From positions 28,774,046 through 28,838,045 of the forward strand of contig CM074179.1 in NCBI GenBank assembly GCA_037179385.1: a stretch of 64,000 nucleotides of DNA, given 5' to 3'. The position numbers and the translations under genes were made by a program. This stretch comes from Holothuria scabra. Taxonomy: Eukaryota > Echinodermata > Holothuroidea > Aspidochirotida > Holothuriidae. The notes under the pieces were generated by a model, which saw only the letters and a program-made list of their open reading frames with translations, searched no databases and was not told the DNA's origin. Shown piece by piece: positions 25,601-36,172 of this stretch (its first letter is position 1; each line of letters starts with the position of its first letter).

Positions 25601-28600
25601 TAGGGATGATACAAATTACACTCCTCATTAGCAGTTTCACAGGTGTGCATTATTTATCAAATGCAATAGATTAACATGAGGTCCCAGTTTTCAGTTATCC
25701 TATGGTAGTTTTGAAAAAAATTACACTCCTCGTAGTAATTTCAGGTGAGTTGGTGTGGTGTTACATTTGCATGCTTCAAAATTCAAGGCTCCAATAGAAG
25801 ATGCTTATTCTGATGCCATTTGACATTTTTATAAAGTCAAATTTATGTCTGTACTATATCATTGTATTCAAAGGACATGTGTGCCTCACAGGGTATTCTT
25901 GGATTGGTCCTGAAACCACCAGAGACATTCCCAATGTACCAGATACAAGAAGTGCCTACACAGGGCTTCTGCCATCATCTCAGGACAAAGCAATTAGTAG
26001 ACAGCATTTATTCGTGAAGAAAAGTGCAGAACAGCAAAATAAACTACGTAAGTGATAAAAACTTTTTACTGTTGACCATAGTAACCCCGCATTGTTAAGG
26101 GACACCTTTCTTCAGGGTTCTGTGTGTTAGTGTCATAACCAGATTGACCAATTTTTCAGTGGGTGTGATTCATCCCCAGAGGAATGTCATCTTTCTGGGG
26201 ACTGGTTATCATTTAATTACAAGTGATATCTCCAAGGTATTGTATAAAGTGCTTTGTCACATTGGAAAAGAATGTTATTAACATGGTTTTCAGTTTTTGA
26301 AGACTTCTTCAAACCTAAAAAACTGTTGATGAGAGATTTAATGTCCTTAACTTTACAAAATGTTGTGCAATGGTACACAGCAATGAATCTAAATAATCCT
26401 ATGGGATTGTGGAATTTAATTAAAAGATAGAAAAATTTGGTTTCATTTACATCTGAAATAGATTATTGTTGAGAACAGAAACTCCTTCTATAGTACACCC
26501 TAGTTTGCAGCATGTCATATTTTGATCCAAGTTCCAAATGTACATAGAGAAGGTTAGAAAGTAAGGCATAAAATGCAACAAACTTAACCAGACTTTGTTA
26601 AAGATATGTTTGTTGGTCCATTGTAGTCAGGTGATCTTGCGTTATTGCAAAAAAACCCCTTTTTTATCCTCCACTGATAAAACATGGTACAGATTGCCAG
26701 TGTATGAATACAATAAAACCCTAATGTCACAATACAGTATCGTGACTGGTATACAACATTTAATTGTGTATGGACTCTAAGTAATAATGTTGTTGTGTAT
26801 GAATGAACACGGTAAATCAACGCTAAGCCCTCATGCACCGCTTGCATTAAATCCCGATCATGCATTATCCTCTACCAATGCATGGTACAGCGTTGATTTA
26901 CCTTTAATTTAAAAACACTTCCATAGGTGCTTGTTTGTAGTTCAAAAAGCAGGAGATTTTATTCCAGCAATTGGCTGATACTCAAAGAACCAAATCTGAG
27001 TTGATGGCCCAATGTCTTAAAATGTTGAGAATTCTAATTTTATATTGATGTTTGTAAACATCATACAGGTTGCTCCAGTATTTCCTAACTCTGTGTACAT
27101 GCACCCATGGTGTCACATCATTGTATGTGATTTGAAGTAACCACAGGAAGTATTATTGAGAATTTGTTCTCATTATTCGTGCAGAAGGGCCATATAAATC
27201 ATTGCACTTATAATCTTTAATGCATGTTTACAGCTCTCAGAAAGATAAGGCAAGTACAGGACTATGGACCGAGAGCACACAATCCACACATGTCATCTGA
27301 TAATGGCTGGATCCTGGAGGAACATCTCAAGCCCATGAGAAAAGATGGATCAGCTGCAAATAGTGATTTGAATAACAGAGTTTTATTGTCAGAAGAACTT
27401 GACACAGTTGGGGCACTTGATGTTGAAGAGGGTGATGAATGTATAGGAAAAAATGGGAGTGTAAATGAAGTTGATGATGTGGAAGCAGTGATGAAATTGA
27501 ATGAAAGGAACAGAAAAGATGAAGAAAGAAATGGCAGGTCTGGAGAAAGCTGTAGCAAGGTTGAACTACCTGATGCTACATGTGTAGAGATGACAAATGA
27601 ATCTGATGAGAGAGCAAGAGGGAAGTCTGGCAGTGAAGGACATGGAGAGTCACATGACATAGATGCATCCATTGAGGAAGTACAATGCACGTCTACCATT
27701 GACACAAAAGGAGAGAGTGTTGAAACAAAGTTACATGGTGATGTACAAGCTGTGCTCAAAGTGGAACCTTGTGAAGAAGATTCAAACGAGAACTTGCCCA
27801 GTCACTTAAATGATACAGGACATGATAGATTTGCTGGAGAATCAATCCAATTAGATGAGAAAGATTCTTTTGGTGAGCCAGTCACAGATGATTGTGGGTC
27901 TGATGTAAAGGTGTCAAAGATGTCCCAGGATGAGTGTGAAGAGTCTGATGGTATATTTACCATTGTAGTTGAAGATGTGAACACTGGTGAGTGTTGTTTG
28001 TGTTAGTTTTGGATTGAAATGGGAGTTTAAGAAAAAGTAAAGGGAGATTGGAACCCCCTTGCCAGAACAAGTTAGAATTTTACAGCCCAGTTTCGAACCT
28101 ATTGGTTTAAGTCGGGCAGGCCACAGCCTATTTTTCCAGTTGTGGCTCACTGGCTTGTTTTCCCTACTCCATTGCTTATACTAAGCATCACACATTACAG
28201 CAGCAGGTTCCATTTTTTAGAGTCTTTGATATGACTCAACCTGGGAATAGAATCCCTGCCTTCCGCATGAGAGACGGATGCTCTTACCGTTAGAACAGAC
28301 ATGCAGTCTAATAGAGATACAGGGCTGTTTAAGTACTGTATTTTGTCTGATACAGGAGCTTTCTTAGTCAGATGGCATTGTATTGAGATTGGTGTGATCA
28401 TCTGGAATTCCATAACCCTAAGAGCTGGTTCTGTGTCTACCCCTTCCCCAAACATATTGAGTTCTAAATAGAGCTTATGACTCCACTTTTGATTGACATC
28501 AGGCCTCGATTTTCAGAAAAATTTATTGTTGTTCTTCAGGGGGCAACCATTTCACCAATTTAAGTTGTCCAAAACTAAATTTGGTTGTCCAAAACATCTT

Positions 28601-30571
28601 CTTCCATTACCAAACAGTAATTGTGTTCCTGTACAGTATTGTTGGTCTTGAAGATTAAAAAGATGTGATGTTTGAAAGACAAACACACTTGAAGTCTAAA
28701 ATATTGTACGATGGCAAAAGTTGAAAGGGTTGATCAGTCAGCAGTATACTCCTTCAGTCAAAGAAAAAAAGGGTTGCCCAATTGGACAACCAACCTTTAA
28801 GGTTTGGTTGTCTGAATGGTATTGTAGTTGTTCTGGACTATCGGAGAACCACGAAAATTGAGCCCTGGCCATTGAATGTACTGACATTCATTCTAGCAAT
28901 CATGTGCTGACATTCCCTCAAACTGGAGCTGATGCATGGTCTCTTTGTGTCAGTATCTGGCATTAAGCAAATGAACTATGTGCAGGCTACTGTGCATACA
29001 ATCCTGTGGCTCTATGAAACCAGGTGTGGATCGGATGAGATGGGGGCAGCATGCTTCAGGGGAGGTGGGCATGCCCAAAGCACTCCCCCTTTTTTATTGA
29101 CCAAAGATTATTTGACAATTGGTTTTTGTTTTTTATTGGAATCTTATCTTATTACTTGTAGAATTGAAATTCTCTTGTGGGAGGACCCCCAACCCCCTTT
29201 GGTGGCTTTACACTCAGGTTTTGTGCCTAAGTTTAAAAAGTATCTGATCATAAATGTTTAGAAACTGATCTGAATCATTAATTTTTCATTTATGAAACAA
29301 TCTTTTAATTGTAGAATATGGGGATGGCCTAAGTTCCACTGTTTGTTGTTAATACAGTATTTAAAGTAAACTTTACAAGTTTGGAAACATTTCATCAATT
29401 TCAAGAATCAACTGCCTCTTCAAGTAAGTTTTTCATGTGTTTTTTTATCTTTGTGTACTTTAATATGTGGTTTTACGTTTCCACAGCTTCAACAGAATCA
29501 GAGAGAATGACTGATACAATGTCAGGAACTGATCAAGCACAGACAAAAGTACATGAAGCAGTGGACAACAGTGGTAAATTTGTTTTGTTTCAATGTCAAA
29601 TTTGTGACAAAAGTTTACCCTCGAAAGAATCATTAAATCTACACAAAGAAAGCCATTTTAAAGGGAATCAAAATACTCCCAAAGCACAGTATTGTAAAGA
29701 GGAAAACAGGAGCTCCGTATTTACACAGCACAACCAAAGAACTGTAGAAGAAACTGATTACATACATGACCAGCAATTAAATAATGATTTCAGGAGAAGG
29801 AGTCCTTTAATGAGATTTGAGGATGTACATAAACCTAGTAGACTTTTACATGAATGTCAGTATTGTGGGAAAGTAGTGACTACAAAAGCAAGTTTAAAGG
29901 TCCATCTGAAACTGCACCCAGAACATACGGGAGAAACGAACAAAACACCGGATGAATCTCTGAGGTGTCAGCTGTGTGGCAAGTATTTCTCAAACATTTC
30001 CAACCGACGTCGGCACGAAAAGATGCATACTAACGGAAGATCCTTTAAATGCAATGTGTGTGGCAAACAGCTACAAAACAAATGGTTCCTTAATGAACAT
30101 TTGAGAATGCACACTCAGGAGATGTTGCTAAAATGTCAGTTTTGTGACAAAATGTTTAGAGGAGAAGAAAATAGGAAGCGACACGAGAAAATACATCTTG
30201 ATGCAACAGGTCCATATGAGTGCCGTTTTTGTGGAAAAACCTTTGAATCTGCCAGTGGTGGTAGGAGGCACGAAGCAATGCATACTGGGAATAGGGCATA
30301 CAAATGTCGTTTCTGTGATAAAACGTTTAATGATAGAAGGTGCCGAGAATCTCACGAAGGCAGACTTCACACTGGTGAAAGACTTCACAATTGTCCTATT
30401 TGTGTGAAATCATTTTATGGGAAAGGTGATTTGGATGTGCATATGAGAGTGCACACTGGGGAAAAACCATACAAATGCCGTTACTGTGACGAATTGTTTA
30501 CTTACCATACCAGTGCCAGGAGACATGAAGCCAGGCATGTGGAGGGCAGTACTTTAGGCAATGTAGTGTAG
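16597..30571 (+). CDS. Gene A: nucleoplasmin-like (NPL) domain + acidic region + nine C2H2 zinc fingers (754 aa, six coding exons)
   Basis: The coding exons are 16597-16606, 19061-19159, 23727-23870, 25874-26047, 27234-27986 and 29487-30571. They sum to 2265 nt, which is 755 codons including the stop. All introns are GT-AG and phase 1. Residues 1-95 or so form an NPL domain: it opens MLWG, has PGQES then LHLTLASLD, continues ICTLEKG then LDLVLQPGEQVTFKVEGNG, and closes with LTGY. This matches the order of the NPL core in insect FKBP39/46-type proteins. Residues 143-393 are polar and Asp/Glu-rich. Residues 428-745 carry nine C2H2 fingers, the last linked by TGEKPY. A nuclear, DNA-bound histone-chaperone-like or chromatin regulator role is inferred. 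The ATG context is acagccATGc, with an in-frame stop 30 nt upstream (16564). An AATAAA lies 20 nt after the stop (30591). Gene B is its inverted paralogue. I saw no counterpart of gene B exon 5 here. The fold and exon model are firm; the biochemical role is not. Confidence 0.9.
18190..18583 (-). mobile_element. MITE family ggttgtcc, copy A (gene A intron 1)
   Basis: The ends are cagggctcgattttc and gaaaatcgaggcctg, with an apparent 5-bp target duplication gtgat on both sides. The interior is marked by repeated ggttgtcc and ggacaacc. Copies B and C lie at 28500-28867 and 57319-57721, in the other orientation. Confidence 0.85.
19061..19159 (+). CDS. Gene A coding exon 2 (NPL strands 1-3)
   Basis: This 99-nt exon lies between the acceptor ccatccatcag and the donor gtaagt. 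It is open only in the phase that follows exon 1 and encodes VRLYPGQESKHIIN, then LHLTLASLDCRPGNIH. The matching exon of gene B is also 99 nt and encodes a clearly related peptide. Confidence 0.9.
19811..20038 (+). repeat. tRNA-derived SINE, full-length (gene A intron 2)
   Basis: The tRNA-like head is gtctaacggtaaagcatccg, then a B-box-like gagttcgcttcc. The body has agcaatggagtagggaaaac and aagccacaactgggaaaaagg. The tail ends in ctaactaacta. It creates a spurious ORF on each strand. Confidence 0.85.
20190..20255. repeat. Short tandem repeat, three units of about 20 bp
   Basis: gctatgttaaagagaaagat is repeated three times with one-base variation, inside gene A intron 2. Confidence 0.85.
21280..21750. 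mobile_element. MITE with gtgtgaaag termini (gene A intron 2)
   Basis: The left end gagtgctttcacacttgatc is matched inverted by gatcgaagtgtgaaagcagtc on the right. The motifs gtgtgaaagc and gatccgga recur inside. Confidence 0.7.
23727..23870 (+). CDS. Gene A coding exon 3 (NPL core)
   Basis: The acceptor is ttctctgtacag and the donor gttagt. It encodes DGSAAYLLIKTLSCENFICT, then LEKGQTNQQRLDLVLQPGEQ, then VTFKVEGN. The pattern CTLxKGxxxQxxLDLxxxxGExVTF is the most recognisable part of the NPL family. The last 26 residues are identical to those of gene B exon 3. Confidence 0.93.
25874..26047 (+). CDS. Gene A coding exon 4 (last NPL strand and linker)
   Basis: The exon follows the acceptor gtattcaaag and ends before gtaagt. 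It encodes GHVCLTGYSWIGPE, completing the NPL domain at the LTGY strand. About 45 residues of polar linker follow, ending in KKSAEQQNKL. Phase 1 at both ends. Confidence 0.9.
27234..27986 (+). CDS. Gene A coding exon 5 (acidic region)
   Basis: This 753-nt exon has the acceptor gcatgtttacag and the donor gtgagt. It encodes 251 residues rich in Asp, Glu, Ser and Asn with clusters such as DVEEGDE and EPCEEDSNENLP. No globular domain is visible. By analogy with nucleoplasmins and HD2 proteins it would be a disordered histone-binding acidic arm. The ATG at 27224 lies in the intron and is not the start. Confidence 0.9.
28070..28312 (-). repeat. tRNA-derived SINE (gene A intron 5)
   Basis: Reverse orientation: ccagttgtggctcactggct and ttttccctactccattgctt, then the inverted head ccgcatgagagacggatgct with taccgttaga. 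Confidence 0.85.
28500..28867 (+). mobile_element. MITE family ggttgtcc, copy B (gene A intron 5)
   Basis: The ends are caggcctcgattttc and gaaaattgagccctg. The flanks gacat and gccat match at four of five bases. It is co-linear with copy A in reverse and with copy C. Confidence 0.85.
29487..30571 (+). CDS. Gene A coding exon 6 (nine C2H2 zinc fingers, stop)
   Basis: The acceptor ttttacgtttccacag opens ASTESERMTDTMSG. Nine CX2CX12HX3-4H fingers follow, starting FQCQICDKS, HECQYCGKV, RCQLCGKYF, KCNVCGKQL, KCQFCDKMF, ECRFCGKTF, KCRFCDKTF, NCPICVKSF and KCRYCDELF. The exon ends at TAG 30569-30571. An ATG further left (29381) gives a hydrophobic FFIFVYF stretch that is intron read-through. An 18-nt microexon (29406-29423) could precede this exon in some transcripts. 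Confidence 0.92.
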
Positions 30572-30590
30572 GCAGTTCATGAAAGTTATA

Positions 30591-30596
30591 AATAAA
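30591..30596 (+). promoter_or_regulatory. Gene A polyadenylation signal (AATAAA)
   Basis: A canonical AATAAA hexamer lies 20 nt after the stop codon. This would give a very short 3'UTR. Transcript ends are not known. Confidence 0.6.
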
Positions 30597-30889
30597 AACA
30601 GTGCTCACTGTTTATTATCCATAAATTCTGTTGTAAGATGACACTTTACCTAAAAGGGTGCCCCAAATATTTGAGAACTTTCAGATTTGTTGGACAAGAG
30701 AGGTCAAAGGACCCACTTTTGCTAATTTGAAGGATAAAGAAAAAAATTAAGACTGTACAGCAGACCTGCAGTGAGATTTACAAATTTTCTGTACTTGTAC
30801 TTGTGGGAATTGTTTCGACTTGTACTCGTAACTCAAAGACTGGTACCCATGACAATAAAATGTACAAGCAGTATACTGCTAAGTGCATA

Positions 30890-31118
30890 CTAATGGTTTG
30901 ACATCCGCCTTGCAGTTGGGAGGTCAGGCGTTCCAATCCAGTTCACTTCGTATGGAAAGCTTTTAAAGTGGAACCTATTGCCATTGTACGTGGTGATCAG
31001 CACAGGTGATAGAGTAGGGAAAACAAACCATTGAGCCACAACTGGCAAAAAAGGCAGTGGACATCTTGACTAACCAATTTGTTAAAAAACTTGGCAGTAT
31101 AACTCCCTTCTAACTAAT
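30890..31118 (+). repeat. tRNA-derived SINE between the two genes
   Basis: The head is degraded (acatccgccttgcagttggg). The body has agagtagggaaaacaaacc and gagccacaactggcaaaaaa. The tail ends in ttctaactaa. Confidence 0.75.
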
Positions 31119-32404
31119 CTATACTTCAAGTCTGCTGTACATTATGGTGGCCATTCTTCCAGGTTCACATTGGGCACTCCAGTTTTGGAGCATAGTGTCC
31201 TATGTTCTGTTTCACACTGCATTTAGGGTTTAAAATTTAATGGAGAACTTATTGTGGGGTAGCATCTGGGTAATTCAATGTTTGTGAAACTTTGTCACTC
31301 CTGAATGAAATCAAGGAGGTTTTTAGAATTATATGCAGCAAAGTTGGAAGGAAGAGAAATCCTTGAATTTGCAGGGAGCTTCCCTGAGAATTGGGGAGGC
31401 ATCATTGTAGACATGTGTACATGTATAGGCCAATGTGACCAAAATCATGGCCGCTTCGAAATACTGTAGCTAAACATTTGGTTACACCCCCTTGGGGAAC
31501 TACAGGTCATACAGGGTGTATGCATGCTTTTCTGTACATGAGTTCATTCAGGCCTGTGTAATCACCAAGAATGTTGGGCAAGAGTATGGAGTCAACTGTA
31601 TGAGCGGAAAGACGCTTTGCTCTCACTATGTCTTGGTGGAGCTCTGCTTGTGGCCAAACTGATGGAGGTGCACAGTAGATTAAATGATAATGCAGTGCAT
31701 GGGACAGGGGAGGGTGGATGAGAGGGAGTAAATAGATCTGTGACGTGGTAATGATCATCAATTCAACAGCTGTGTATACTAGCTGCTACTGTAACAGGGT
31801 TTGCACAGGTTAGTAGCCTAGCCAGGATTGTATCATGGGTCATGGGGGTTTGGGGCACTACTGTACATAAGGGAAAAGTCTAAAGACTACTGCTATTTTA
31901 GGTGGCCACTACATGAGGGAAAAGTCTAAAAGATAGAGAGAAACTACTGCTATTTTAGGTGTCTTTTGAATTGCAAGGTTGGGTCATGGGGGGGGGGAGG
32001 GTTCTAGACCCCCAAACCACCTCTGAAAGTCAGGGAAATAAGTAATTTTTAATAAGGTCGTAGGAATTGCAGGGAATTTTGGGAAGTTGTTTCAATCTTC
32101 TTCATCTCCAGATATATTGCAGAAAAAAAAAAGGAATCTGACTGTTTTTGAAGGTCCTGGAAATATCAGTCAAGGCTCTTGAAAGTCTTGATTTTTGTCA
32201 TTTGAAAGTATATGAACCATGTTCATTGTAGGTTAAAATAAAACACAACACTGACAAATCATTTGACTATCACGTTTAATATCTTGCCAACTTGCCGTGT
32301 GAGTATTAAAATTAAACTTTATGTATTTTGTCATGAAACTTTTTCATTCAATAAAATAGATATTTGATAGACAGCTTCAAAGTTTCTTAGTGTGGATTTT
32401 ATTA
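31119..32404. other. No gene recognised; a short direct duplication near 31865-31960
   Basis: gggaaaagtctaaa(a)ga...actactgctattttaggtg occurs twice about 60 bp apart. A G-run lies near 31989. The 84-aa ORF at 31507-31761 (-) is unsupported. Confidence 0.4.
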
Positions 32405-32960
32405 GAGTTAAAGGTAGTGTGACATGTCAGCAAGATGACCTCACTTCACTTGGTAGTTACAGAGTGAACTATGGGAAAATCTGTTGGTATTTTTTCCATA
32501 TATCTTTTACGGTTCTCAAGATATACCTCTTCAAAGTTTGAATGTTTCTACAGCAACTTGTTGCTTATGCAAAATAAATGATGTGAGGTGTTCCAAAGTG
32601 TTGTTAACCCTATATTATTTATCTCTCAATTACTCAGTAGGTAGTTGATGGTTTGGTAAGTGATACTGTCCAAGGACACAATTTAAACTTTCAACATAAA
32701 ACCCTCAGGACAAACTATCCTTACAACTGTCCTTGAAATAGAGACTGTAAAAAAAGGATAAAAATGACCATATATGGCATGTCCCTCTCATGACATCACA
32801 ATATTTGCATATTAAGCTCATATTTATAAATGGTGTGCAAATCAGAAATTGCCCTGTAAAGTGGTCAAATTTTGATGGATTTTGATGGGAATTGCAGCTA
32901 TTTTCTTCATTTGTTTTATTTGCTTTATATAGAAAATACCCAATTTCGTTATTTCCATGT
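32405..32960 (+). repeat. Dispersed repeat, uninterrupted copy
   Basis: It starts ttaaaggtagtgtgacatgt and contains gataaaaccctcaggacaaa-type sequence and catgtccctctcatgacatc. The same series recurs at 53488-54012. The first 25 or so bases recur separately at 51720, so the second copy appears to be split by the satellite. Confidence 0.8.
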
Positions 32961-33587
32961 CACATGACCTTTAACTATTCAGGTCAGATGACAAAAGGGG
33001 GGTGAGGTAGGGAAGCCCCCACCACCAACTGAAATCCTCCAGATTTCTTCCTGTTTAACTTTGTAAAACACCTATCATGATATTTCAGGATTTTAACATT
33101 GGAAGCATGTTCAAAGTATACCAATATTTCACTCCCCTAAGTTACATAATTTGATGAGGAAAATATTGTCACATGCCTCATGAGCCAATCATAACAACAG
33201 ATGAGAGAACACTAATTACACCAATCCACCAGACAACAGTTCATTTAAGTACTTGCAAGCAGGCCTGATTATTGCTTTTATGATATGTTTCGCTGGGGCA
33301 AACTTCTTGAAGTGGGATCAATTGAGCATTCTGTCTAAATAATGTGTGTTCTTGCATGGCCATCACAACCAACCTAAAAATATTCACACTTGGCACATAA
33401 AGCCATTGGATTCACAAATGATGATTTCAGACCTTTCTGAAATCACGCAAGGTTCACCAACTGGGAGCAAAGTCAGACAAGGTATGATCTACCTTATTTA
33501 CCTGACCTCATTTCAAAGAAATGCCCCACTAAAAATACTACATTTTCTTTAAATGTATATACTTTCTTTGAAGAGGTTTTATGAACA

Positions 33588-33737
33588 GTCCAATTTTAAC
33601 CAACTGGTTCAAGTCTGGCCAGCCAAAGCCTTTTTCTTGTTGTGACTCACTGGTTTGTTCTCCCTCTCCAAAGCTTATGCTTGGCACCGAGCACAATGAC
33701 AGAAAAGTTCCATTTTCACAAGTCTTTCGTACATGAA
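33588..33737 (-). repeat. tRNA-derived SINE, head truncated
   Basis: It has ccaactggttcaagtctggc, tgactcactggtttgttctc and agcttatgcttggcaccgag, matching the body of the other copies. The tRNA-like head is missing. Confidence 0.75.
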
Positions 33738-35314
33738 AATGCATTTACACCAAACTGAGCAACTATATTTGTGTTACCTGATTCATCAATGGTTCTCTTA
33801 AATCAGGTAATAAAGATTTCTGACTAAACTTTTTAATTTATGCAAAGCAATACCTTTGTGAAGTTTTAGAAGCCTACCTACACCTTTCTGGTATAAAACA
33901 TGAACAATACCTGGAATATTGAGTGAGAATTAATTTCTAACATATACTGTAGCTGTTATATAAAAGCAAGTTTGGGACAAGTTCATATTTCCTGCAATGT
34001 TTCCATGGCCAGTTCAAAAAGCCCATTTCATGCATCGATCTGTCCACTGATATTGGCAAGATATATTCCCCATGTGATTCTCATTTACCAATGAAAACAC
34101 AGCAGTAGCATCTCAGCAGACTGAAATTCAGTACAAAAGAGCAAATTTAGTAACCAGCCTATTTACATGGGGTACCACTGGCATTTGATCTAAGGACCTA
34201 CTGTTAGATAGTTGGTGAAGCGGTACGGAGATCTTGCGAAGCCAGAGACAGAAAAAAAAAACTCTATATGTAGAGTTCCACTCGACTTTAGATGGTTTAT
34301 TCCTTGATTTCCAAAAAAGATTAAGTTTCAATTATTCTGCCGGCCTAATATGATTACTGAAATATACACAACTACATGCTTATGGATGTCTGATGCATGA
34401 GTGTCCAGCTCGCAGGCTCAGTCTTGGGAACCTCGTGCAAGATCTGAACACCTTCAGTCCCGATTGGTCAAAAGTTATGATGCACTGAAGTAAATGAGTG
34501 TGCTGATATAGATGACCAATGAGTAGGCTGCAAAGGGTGAAATTGGCCACGCCTTGAAAATATGGGTTACAGTGTGCACGTGGAACTACAGGCGATGTAA
34601 TATGTCACGTCCACCGGTAGCACGTGACGGGCAACATTAAGGGCCCTGGGAATCTAGAACAAATGGAAGGGAGAGTTGCTTGTGAAAAACAAGATGGAGT
34701 CTGGTAAAGGTCATGGAGAGTGCACCATACTACATGATGCTACATGGCATGTCAAAGGTTAAACCTCCTTTCACAACTCAGTCAATGACCGGTATTCCTT
34801 TGTATAATCTCCACTGGCAACACAGGGAGGAGGTTAAATTAGATGGAGTTTTGCAGCCCATATTCCAACCAAGTCGAGCCAGCCATGACCCTTTTCCCAG
34901 TTGTGACTTGTTGGCCTGTTTTCCCTACTTCAGTAATTATGCAATAACAATTACAGGAGGATTACAAGCTGTTGGAGATTTGAGGGCCATTACTGTACAA
35001 GTTAGCCTTCACCTCTTAATTTATTTTTGGATTCAAACTAGGTTACCTCAAACAGCTGCTTCCTTTTCAAAATTGCAATGCCCTCTGGACAATCATTAAA
35101 GAATATATGATAATGATTAATTCCTAAAATGAAAGATTGGCAGGCTTGCAGTGGTGGCATCAGAATGTGAAATTTGTTTGGGGAAACTATGGGAAATGTT
35201 GGGGAGCAAAATTTTCCATGTGCAGAGTGAACCCTACTTCCTCCTCCCCCTAGCACTAGCACAGGTTTGTGTAAGTCTGTTGCACTTGCTACAGTAACAT
35301 AAAACAGGGCTATG
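33738..35314. other. Intergenic DNA with a SINE fragment at 34828-34945
   Basis: The fragment (-) has gttttgcagcccatattcc, cccagttgtgacttgttggc and ctgttttccctacttcag. It accounts for part of a 128-aa ORF (34713-35099) that I do not accept. Nothing else is recognisable. Confidence 0.5.
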
Positions 35315-35508
35315 ACAATGTTCCTGGGGTTCAATGTCCTAGAGGTTCAATGTTCCTGATTCTTGGGAAATTGGCTCTTCAGGGAACATCTAACCACGGG
35401 AATAAGGAACCTTGTAATCACAGCCAGATCATTTAGATACACGAATACGGGGAACATCAAACCTTGGGAACATTAAACCCCAGGAACGTTGGGTTGACCC
35501 CCATGAAA
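35315..35508. repeat. GTTCCC/GGTTCAATG dispersed repeat, copy 2
   Basis: It contains ttcaatgttcctgattcttg, gggaacatcaaaccttggga and ccccaggaacgttgggttga. Parts are inverted relative to each other. It is close to the copy at 54987-55180. Confidence 0.75.
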
Positions 35509-36172
35509 CAATGCATGACAGGCCCAATGTTAACTAAAAGAGTCTTATTTTGCTAAATCTAGAACATGTTAGGTTTCACACACGCTTAATGCTACTGTAC
35601 ACAGTCAGTAAACACTGGTACCATCCACAGAAATATTGATAGCTCTATCAATACCACTAGCAGTACTGTGGCAAATTGTGGCTGCACAGAATAGCTACCA
35701 CACATGGTAAGACTAGCTATTAGCTATTAGCCCCAATTGCCACGGCCAGCAACAGCACAGCCAGCATACAACTTTAATCTGACCAGCCAACTCAAACGAA
35801 AATAGGGACTTGGTCCTACTTTATGGCAGATTAAAATGTACATTTTCACACCAAAAAGGCAAGTTAGACACGGTCCATTGCATAGGCCTGGATAACACCT
35901 TTGATTCCTCTTTATGTTATGGATGAATTATATATTAAGAAAGAATGATGTCATCAAAGTTTCATGTAAACTCAAATTTTGGAACACATTTGAAGGAACT
36001 GGTTTGGTTTGTTTATACCAACCATTTGCAGGATGTGAACATGTGCAAGCCACCAAAACCAATAAACAAATTCCAAATTTCGTTCATTGCCGTTTTATCA
36101 TTCCTACAGTATAAGCACATTGAAAGCGCCATATTATCGTCTCAGTGATGGCCATACCTTACAGCCTAAAAG

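Noticed and set aside
27224..27233. ATG at 27224 as the start of the acidic protein
   Set aside because: It lies upstream of the acceptor at 27232-27233 and is removed by splicing. The NPL exons join in phase at 27234.
27262..27759. 165-aa Ser/Thr-rich ORF on the minus strand
   Set aside because: It is the antisense shadow of the acidic exon, as is the 137-aa plus ORF at 39072-39485 opposite gene B.
29381..29486. ATG at 29381 as the start of a zinc-finger gene with a hydrophobic leader
   Set aside because: The stretch is intron sequence with a polypyrimidine tract and acceptor. The real start is on the exon at 16597.
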